Part shown: piece by piece, positions 43,767-49,233 of the stretch
Layout: every line of letters begins with the position of its first letter
Numbering within the stretch: position 1 is the stretch's first letter
Assembly (NCBI GenBank): GCA_013286835.1
Contig: JABDEZ010000007.1
Location: 1-49,233, forward strand
Reading direction: 5' to 3'
Length of the DNA stretch: 49,233 nucleotides
Origin: Bacteroidota bacterium
GTDB taxonomy: Bacteria > Bacteroidota > Bacteroidia > Chitinophagales > Chitinophagaceae
Notes under the pieces: model-generated
Database searches by the model: none
Seen by the model: only the letters and a program-made list of their open reading frames with translations
Told to the model about the DNA's origin: nothing
Translations under genes and position numbers: made by a program

Positions 43767-44798
43767 TTAGTTTTTGTTGATCAACCCATTGCATATTTTC
43801 TTAACAATTCCTGGTCCTTCGTATATAAACCCAGTGTATATCTGAACTAACGCCGCTCCGGCGTTTATTTTTTCCCGGGCATCTTCAGCCGTGAAAATTC
43901 CTCCAACTGCCATAATCGGTATTTTTCCATTGCTTTTCTTGTGTATGTAGCCTACCACCTCAGTAGCTCTTTGGGTCAATGGCTTACCACTGAGTCCGCC
44001 GGCACCAATGTTATCTATCATATTTTGCGGTGTTTCAAGGCCATCCCGGTTAATGGTGGTATTTGTAGCTACTATTCCTTGTATCCCGGTTTGCGTTACT
44101 ATTTCAATAATATCATCCAATTGCCCGTCTGTAAGATCGGGCGCTATTTTAAGTAATAATGGTTTCGGGTTCCCTAATGCATTATTTAGTTCCTGGAGCC
44201 TTTGCAATAACCTGGTTAAAGGTTCTTTGTCCTGCAGGGCACGCAGGTTGGGAGTATTGGGGCTGCTTACATTCACTACAAAATAATCCACAACAGGGTA
44301 TAACTCTTTAAAAGAGGCTTCATAATCGTTTATTGCATCATCATTAGGTGTGTCTTTATTCTTACCAATATTACCACCTATTATTATTTTCTCTTTGCGG
44401 TGGCGTAACTTTTCTGCCGCCGCCGCTGCCCCCCCGTTATTAAAGCCCATACGGTTGATGAGCGCTTTATCGGCAGGGAGCCTGAATAGCCGGGGTTGTG
44501 GATTGCCAGGCTGTGCTTTAGGGGTAAGGGTACCTATCTCTACAAAGCCGAAGCCAAGGCAGGCAAGGGCATCTGTATATTTTGCATCTTTATCAAATCC
44601 GGCAGCCAACCCTACAGGGTTGGGAAAGGTAATACCCCATAACGTACGCTCAAGGGAAGTGTGCTGAACAGAGAATATTGATTTAAGTATATTTCTGGAA
44701 AAAGGAATTTTATATGCCCTGTTCAGGTTTTTCATTACCATGTAGTGGACTTTTTCGGGTTCTACAGTAAACAGCGCTTTGCGTACTAATCTATACAT
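43767..44798 (-). CDS. pyrD: Dihydroorotate dehydrogenase, class 2
   Basis: A 343-residue FMN enzyme of pyrimidine synthesis, dihydroorotate to orotate with quinone as acceptor. The N-terminal helices (about residues 1-45) mark the membrane-associated class 2. Seen: [36 protein letters not shown], the catalytic Ser region [13 protein letters not shown], and the FMN-binding [10 protein letters not shown] and GGLSGKPL. The predicted -7 box is 6 bp from the start codon. Confidence 0.97.
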   Translation of the reverse strand: MYRLVRKALFTVEPEKVHYMVMKNLNRAYKIPFSRNILKSIFSVQHTSLERTLWGITFPNPVGLAAGFDKDAKYTDALACLGFGFVEIGTLTPKAQPGNPQPRLFRLPADKALINRMGFNNGGAAAAAEKLRHRKEKIIIGGNIGKNKDTPNDDAINDYEASFKELYPVVDYFVVNVSSPNTPNLRALQDKEPLTRLLQRLQELNNALGNPKPLLLKIAPDLTDGQLDDIIEIVTQTGIQGIVATNTTINRDGLETPQNMIDNIGAGGLSGKPLTQRATEVVGYIHKKSNGKIPIMAVGGIFTAEDAREKINAGAALVQIYTGFIYEGPGIVKKICNGLINKN

Positions 44799-44803
44799 AG
44801 CCT

Positions 44804-44811
44804 CAAAGATA
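44804..44811 (-). promoter_or_regulatory. -7 box of pyrD
   Basis: On the minus strand TATCTTTG matches TAnnTTTG. Its last G is 6 bp from the A of the pyrD ATG at 44798. The closest TTTG upstream is 27 bp away, longer than usual. Confidence 0.45.
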
Positions 44812-44886
44812 ACAATTGAATGGCTTTGGTTATTTTAACAAAATTAAATCTCAGAAAAAATCAGCTATAATGTAATTTAGTGCGCT

Positions 44887-45582
44887 ATGCGCATACGTGT
44901 ATTTATAGGTTGCATATTTATATTGGGTGTTATGAGTACCAGGTTGTGTGCGCAATCTATTGTTGGGGTTGTAGTTGATAATGTGGGCAAGAAACCCATT
45001 AATGATGTGAATATTGAAAATACATATACCGGGTTTGTAATGCTTACCGATGAACAGGGTAAGTTTTTCATTACAGCATCTAAGGGGCAATTATTGGAAT
45101 TTAGAAAACCAGGGTATAAGACGGTACATGCACGCATACCTGAAGGGGATGTGCCACCATATTTTAAAATAATAATGGAGGCAGGTCCCATGGTGATACC
45201 GCCTTACCTGGTAAATAAATATACATCAGACAGCCTACGGTATCGTGAATTATATAGTCATGAGCTGAATGTACCTAAGCTTTCAACTTTTGGCTCTATA
45301 GAGCATCCTTTTTCTGCTATGAGTAAGAAAAATAGAGAGGTGTGGGCCTTCCAGGATGATTATTACGAAACTGAAAAGCAGAAGTACGTAGATAATCTGT
45401 TTAACCCGGCTACTATAACCCAGCTAACTGGGCTTACCGGGGATAGCCTTAATTATTATATGCGGCGTTACCGCCCTACATATGAGCAGGCAAGAGGTAT
45501 GAGTGAATATGGTTTTTATGCTTACATAAAGCATGCGGCTGATTTGTACCGGGCAAGAGGTACCTATCGCATATCCCGTTAA
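44887..45582 (+). CDS. Secreted protein with CarboxypepD-regulatory-like domain
   Basis: A 231-residue exported protein. A signal peptide (residues about 1-23, ending in LCAQ) is followed by a carboxypeptidase-regulatory-like beta domain (about 24-100: SIVGVVVDNVGKKPINDVNIENTYTGFVMLTDEQGKF split over two strands). The second half is polar and helical with many Tyr and Arg, and I do not recognise it. This domain usually starts TonB receptors, but here it is a stand-alone small protein of a type common in Bacteroidota. Divergent from pyrD, convergent with the LytTR gene. Confidence 0.82.
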   Translation: MRIRVFIGCIFILGVMSTRLCAQSIVGVVVDNVGKKPINDVNIENTYTGFVMLTDEQGKFFITASKGQLLEFRKPGYKTVHARIPEGDVPPYFKIIMEAGPMVIPPYLVNKYTSDSLRYRELYSHELNVPKLSTFGSIEHPFSAMSKKNREVWAFQDDYYETEKQKYVDNLFNPATITQLTGLTGDSLNYYMRRYRPTYEQARGMSEYGFYAYIKHAADLYRARGTYRISR

Positions 45583-45617
45583 GGAAAAATTACCAGCGTA
45601 TTGATTTACTGGATTTT

Positions 45618-46313
45618 CTAGATATTCCTGTTAGTAAGCTGATTAACAGTGTCTTTATATTGCTCGCTTATAGGTAATTCAAACGCATTTAAGAATAGAC
45701 TGTTCTTACGAATAGCAGTTACTGAAGCTTTACTAACTATATATGATTTATGAATCCGCATAAAATCTGAAGATGGGAATATTTCTTCAATGCCCTTCAT
45801 ACTGTACCTTACCAGCAGGGGGCGCCGGGCAGTTACAAAATATATTTTTACATAGTCCTTGATGCTTTCTATGTATGAGACTTCTTCAAAAATTACTTTT
45901 ACCAAGCTATAGTCTACATGAAAAAAAGCATGATCGGGTTCCGGAGCATTCTTTTGCATAGAATTATAGTATGCTAAGGCCTTATTGCATGCCTTAACAA
46001 ATCTTTCGTAAGACACCGGTTTCAGCAAATAGTCCAGTACATCTAATTCATATCCCTCTATTGCATAAGATTGGTAAGCCGATATAATAATAAACATCGG
46101 TTTTACGGTGAGCGTTTTGATTAGCTGCATGCCCGTAAGGCCTTGCATTTGTATATCGGAAAAAACAATGTCTATTTCATTCTTTTGCAGAATGTCCAAT
46201 GCCTCCATTGCATTGCTGCACTTTTTTATGAGCTGCAGAAATGAAATCTTACTAACGTAGTCTTCCAGCAAATCAAGGGCTAATGGTTCATCGTCAATAA
46301 TTATGCACTTCAT
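45618..46313 (-). CDS. LytTR-family response regulator
   Basis: A 231-residue response regulator. The receiver domain (about residues 1-118) has the acidic pocket IIDDEP (Asp7, Asp8), phospho-acceptor Asp53 (VFSDIQM) and Lys in LLKPVSYERF. The C-terminal LytTR DNA-binding domain (about 130-231) shows YIESIKDYVKIY, RYSMKGIEEIFP and FMRIHKSYIV. The gene overlaps the kinase gene by 20 nt, so both are made from one message. It is the last gene of a receptor/lipoprotein/kinase/regulator operon. Confidence 0.95.
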   Translation of the reverse strand: MKCIIIDDEPLALDLLEDYVSKISFLQLIKKCSNAMEALDILQKNEIDIVFSDIQMQGLTGMQLIKTLTVKPMFIIISAYQSYAIEGYELDVLDYLLKPVSYERFVKACNKALAYYNSMQKNAPEPDHAFFHVDYSLVKVIFEEVSYIESIKDYVKIYFVTARRPLLVRYSMKGIEEIFPSSDFMRIHKSYIVSKASVTAIRKNSLFLNAFELPISEQYKDTVNQLTNRNI

Positions 46314-47382
46314 TTTCTGCCAAATTTATACCTAAGGTACAGCTATACCAGTCATCTATTACGGTAATGTTTAGCGAATGTCGTTTAGGGTATAGCAGCC
46401 CTAGCCGCCTTTTTACATTAGCAAGACCTATGCCTTTTGTTTCATCATTACTAGAAGGTAATTGAGGGCTGCATTTATTTTTTATAGTCATCGTAAGCCT
46501 CTCCCTGGCATAGTAAACATCAATAGTAATAACCGGCTCAGAAATGAGATTATTAATACCGTGTTTAAAAGCATTTTCTATAAAAGGGATGAGTAGCATC
46601 GGCTCTATAACGCTGTTGTCGTTTTCTGATATAAATATGTTGGTATTGACTGTCACCTCATTGGAAAACCTTAAAATTTGTAAGTCAATGTAGCTTTTAA
46701 GATATTCAATTTCGCGTTCTATAGATATTGTATGGTCTTCAGTTTCATATATCATGTATCTCATGAGATTGGATAGATCAAAAAGCATTTTTTCAAGCTT
46801 CTCTGATTTTATACGAGCCAATGAAACCATATTATTTAGTACATTAAAAAGAAAATGTGGACTAATTTGCCATCGCAGGAAGATCAATTCTGTAAGCAAA
46901 TTCTCAGTTTCTTTTTCTTTTCGCTTTTGTTCCACTTCTATATTTTCCTTTATAAGACTGTAGCAAAAACCCACTAAAATTACAATGGTATAATTGAACA
47001 GTTGTATGCCCAATGGCATACCCATATCATTAGGCATCATAAAAGACATAAACAACTTTAGTAGATAATAAAACAATATGAAGCTGCCTAGTTGTATAAG
47101 TATATACCTGATGTGCCTTTTCTGTTTTGTGAAAATTTGGGATAAAAATAATATATTAATATAAAATATTGCAACAATGCAAATGTTTGTAACCAATGAG
47201 AGATACAACATGTTATCCCTGGCATGCATAGGGGGGGCAAAATGCTCGTTAGGCAAATGTTCATTAAAATGCATGTGCTCATTTCGTTCAATAAAAGGTA
47301 TAGAAAAAAACACAAGCCAGCATAGAATGTGAATAACTGGTACTACCCAACGCTTATTGCGTGTTGTGAAACTCATTGCCAT
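46294..47382 (-). CDS. LytS/YpdA-type sensor histidine kinase
   Basis: A 362-residue membrane sensor kinase with four transmembrane helices (about residues 12-30, 52-80, 90-118 and 126-145), without a large extracellular domain. The His_kinase (PF06580-type) phospho-acceptor is in LRWQISPHFLFNVLNNM near residue 178. The ATP-binding domain has PFIENAFKHG (N-box) and KGIGLANVKRRL (G-box). A His-rich MHFNEHLPNEHF loop between helices 1 and 2 could bind metal. It ends in an overlap with the LytTR regulator gene and starts 4 bp after the DUF4249 gene. Confidence 0.94.
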   Translation of the reverse strand: MAMSFTTRNKRWVVPVIHILCWLVFFSIPFIERNEHMHFNEHLPNEHFAPPMHARDNMLYLSLVTNICIVAIFYINILFLSQIFTKQKRHIRYILIQLGSFILFYYLLKLFMSFMMPNDMGMPLGIQLFNYTIVILVGFCYSLIKENIEVEQKRKEKETENLLTELIFLRWQISPHFLFNVLNNMVSLARIKSEKLEKMLFDLSNLMRYMIYETEDHTISIEREIEYLKSYIDLQILRFSNEVTVNTNIFISENDNSVIEPMLLIPFIENAFKHGINNLISEPVITIDVYYARERLTMTIKNKCSPQLPSSNDETKGIGLANVKRRLGLLYPKRHSLNITVIDDWYSCTLGINLAENEVHNY

Positions 47383-47386
47383 GTAA

Positions 47387-48199
47387 CTATTGTTTATCCA
47401 CGTGAAGGAATAAGGTATCTGAATTTATCCCTGTAAATATCCCAACACCATTAGTGATGCCTGTAGAAGGCGTTGACAGATTTTGTGAACTGCTGCTGTT
47501 ATTATTATACAAAGATGCGTAATCTGCATTGATATGGAATAGGATCAACCTATGATAGCCATAATAAGTAAAATCGCGGGTATTTATATTATATGAAGAT
47601 CCGGTAGTAGGCGTGTTCCTGAATATCCGTGATGAATCAATGATAGTCATAGTATCATTAATAGGTACTAGGTTGGTTTCCATGTTTTGTACTACTACTA
47701 TATAATAAGAATTGTCACTATTAGACCATGTGAGTTTTACCGGATCGGCAGGACCGCTACCAGGCATTCCCATGCTAGATGATGAGGATGATGTGATTTG
47801 TGTTATAGCTATAGCCGTTGCCGACTGTGCATAGTCGGTCGGTTTAGCAGGTAGTATGGTTGATGCAGTCACTACTTTCCCATTATAAGTAAACTGCAGA
47901 CTATATTTATTCCCGGCTGTGATTACTAACGACGTGTCTGTGTAAAGACCATTGCCGTTAGATGTAAGGTGGTATATTGTATCATTTGATGTGATGGTAA
48001 TGTTAAGTGAATCTAAACCAGGTGCAGAATATTGTGTGGATGATGTAGATTCCTGGTGGCTCAGCTGCAGGCTTATGGTATTGCCTGGTATTAGATACGA
48101 AGCAATTACCGGGTCTGTATTATACTCAGGTAATGAAGCTTCTTTTTTACATCCGTATATCCAAAGGGTTGCGATAAAAAAGGTTATTATTTTCTTCAT
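47387..48199 (-). CDS. DUF4249-type lipoprotein
   Basis: A 270-residue exported lipoprotein (lipobox ending in Cys17 of MKKIITFFIATLWIYGC). The layout fits DUF4249: an N-terminal beta domain with VIASYLIPGNTISLQLSHQES, a GNKYSLQFTYNGKVVTASTILPAKP segment and a C-terminal beta domain. DUF4249 genes are commonly found after TonB receptors in Bacteroidota, and here the receptor gene ends 1 bp upstream. It probably sits at the outer membrane with that receptor. A Ser-rich SSSSS stretch near residue 138 is low complexity. Confidence 0.85.
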   Translation of the reverse strand: MKKIITFFIATLWIYGCKKEASLPEYNTDPVIASYLIPGNTISLQLSHQESTSSTQYSAPGLDSLNITITSNDTIYHLTSNGNGLYTDTSLVITAGNKYSLQFTYNGKVVTASTILPAKPTDYAQSATAIAITQITSSSSSSMGMPGSGPADPVKLTWSNSDNSYYIVVVQNMETNLVPINDTMTIIDSSRIFRNTPTTGSSYNINTRDFTYYGYHRLILFHINADYASLYNNNSSSSQNLSTPSTGITNGVGIFTGINSDTLFLHVDKQ

Positions 48200-48200
48200 A

Positions 48201-49233
48201 TTATCTAAGTTTTAAAGATAAGGTTAGGTTAGGGGTGAAGCTCAGGTAATCTACGTTGGTTTCAACCACATGGCCGCTAACAATAGTGAACTCCTTATAC
48301 CACACATTTTGCCGGGCATATACATTAAATAGTGATAAACCAACATAGCCAACATCTTTTTTAGCCTCATTGTAAAAATGGTAATTGACAGAGACATCCA
48401 TCCTGTGATAATCTGGCAACCGCAAGGTGTTTTTTGATGTTATTGTAACGTAGTTCTCTTTAGTGCCATCAAGTAATGTAACACTGTATCCGCCACCAGG
48501 CGCTGTATATGGTTTGCCGCTGGCATATATCCATGTTGCGGCAAAATCCCAATGGTTCATTTTGTACATACTCACTACCTTAAATTCATTTCTTACATCA
48601 TTGTCTGCCGGAAAATACTGGGCGGAATATACCGCAAAATGATCCATAGTTTTGGATAATGTGTAGCTAACCCAACCTGTAAATTTGCGTATTTTTTTCT
48701 GAGCCATAAACTCTACGCCTTGTGAGTAGCCGCTACCGGTATAAAAGTTTTGAGTATAATTGATGGTTGATGTTGTGGCAGAATACCGTTCAGTGTACTG
48801 CACAATATTATTCAGCGTTTTGTAATAACCTTCTACACCGAATAAATAAGAATTGGTCTCATAGCTTAGTCCCGCTATATAATGCGCGGCATTGCTTACC
48901 GGCACCGTTTTCCCGTCTGATAAGACCCAAAACTCACTGCTGCCTGCAGAAATGTCCTCACGTGTTATGCGATTCGCAAATTGGTAATATTCGCCATAAG
49001 CTGCTTTAAATGAGAGCTTGCGTGTAATATCATAGTCCAATGCAACTCTTGGTTCAGTATAGGTTTTTGCAGTCAGCCCAAAATAACTAAAACGCATTCC
49101 GGTGGTAACGGAAACTTTATCGTTAAAAAATATGAATTTATCTTGTAGATAGCCTCCAACCAAGTCACTGGTATTATGGTTATTAAGCAAAAGTGAAGAG
49201 TCGTTTTGCGAATAAGTGTATTTGATGTCGTAG
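48201..49233 (-). CDS. TonB-dependent receptor, C-terminal part (5' end outside window)
   Basis: At least 344 codons of an outer-membrane beta-barrel, open to the window edge, so the plug and N-terminus are missing from view. Alternating aromatic/polar strands typical of TonB receptors are present, such as DLVGGYLQDKFIFFNDKVSVTTGMRFSYFG split across strands, YSQGVEFMAQKKIRKFTGWVSYTLSK, and a final strand ending LTLSLKLR. The DUF4249 lipoprotein starts 1 bp after its stop. Likely the import or sensing receptor of the four-gene operon with kinase and regulator. Confidence 0.92.
   Translation of the reverse strand, partial: YDIKYTYSQNDSSLLLNNHNTSDLVGGYLQDKFIFFNDKVSVTTGMRFSYFGLTAKTYTEPRVALDYDITRKLSFKAAYGEYYQFANRITREDISAGSSEFWVLSDGKTVPVSNAAHYIAGLSYETNSYLFGVEGYYKTLNNIVQYTERYSATTSTINYTQNFYTGSGYSQGVEFMAQKKIRKFTGWVSYTLSKTMDHFAVYSAQYFPADNDVRNEFKVVSMYKMNHWDFAATWIYASGKPYTAPGGGYSVTLLDGTKENYVTITSKNTLRLPDYHRMDVSVNYHFYNEAKKDVGYVGLSLFNVYARQNVWYKEFTIVSGHVVETNVDYLSFTPNLTLSLKLR

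Overview
The window looks like chromosomal DNA from a member of the Bacteroidota, most likely a Chitinophagales/Chitinophagaceae-type bacterium. The evidence is an LpxC-FabZ fusion, TonB-dependent receptors with carboxypeptidase-regulatory-like N-termini, a DUF4249 lipoprotein, BatD/BatE proteins, LytS/LytTR-type regulation, and many upstream copies of the Bacteroidota -7 promoter box TAnnTTTG. Genes are dense on both strands. I see no phage, insertion sequence, CRISPR array or rRNA. The genus-level placement is inference from gene content only.

Layout. 1-4.0 kb (+): 3' end of a Kup-type K+ transporter, then a lipoprotein / PspA-IM30 / unknown-protein trio and a DoxX-like membrane protein. 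4.0-11.1 kb (-): a complete, tightly overlapping histidine operon, hisG-D-C-B-H-A-F-IE, preceded by a leader that encodes a His-rich 22-residue peptide and can fold into pause, antiterminator and terminator hairpins. 11.1-12.6 kb (-): fumC. 12.7-13.3 kb (+): an AT-rich ParE/RelE-type toxin-antitoxin pair. 13.3-19.0 kb: a DUF71 ATP pyrophosphatase (-), then SDR, BatD, BatE, polysaccharide deacetylase and TatD (+). 19.0-29.3 kb (-): an envelope block with lpxD, lpxC-fabZ, lpxA and a lone ABC ATPase, followed upstream by an HD hydrolase, PBP1A and a membrane transglutaminase. 29.5-35.7 kb (+): 3-hydroxyacyl-CoA dehydrogenase, an F420-reductase-like protein, an ABC ATPase/permease pair and an M1 aminopeptidase lipoprotein. 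35.8-38.7 kb (-): isochorismatase-fold protein, MFS exporter, small membrane protein and Crp/Fnr regulator. 38.8-39.1 kb (-): a 57-codon remnant of a PEP-synthase/PPDK-like gene and tRNA-Lys(UUU). 39.2-44.8 kb: TonB receptor, rpe, TPR lipoprotein and pyrD (-), plus a tiny membrane ORF (+). 44.9-49.2 kb: a secreted CarboxypepD-like protein (+), then an operon on the - strand of TonB receptor (cut by the window edge), DUF4249 lipoprotein, LytS-type kinase and LytTR regulator.

How it works together. The his genes form one translationally coupled unit with a promoter and an apparent ribosome-mediated attenuator. The lpx genes, PBP1A, transglutaminase and Bat proteins are envelope functions. The last operon couples an outer-membrane receptor to its own two-component system. 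Strong hairpin terminators mark several transcription-unit ends (2776-2805, 30516-30551, 31312-31343, 35770-35807, 39009-39031).

The most notable signals are the his leader-peptide attenuator (10974-11092), repeated -7 boxes only 5-8 nt from start codons that suggest leaderless or near-leaderless mRNAs, the PPDK-like gene remnant beside tRNA-Lys, and the receptor/DUF4249/two-component operon.
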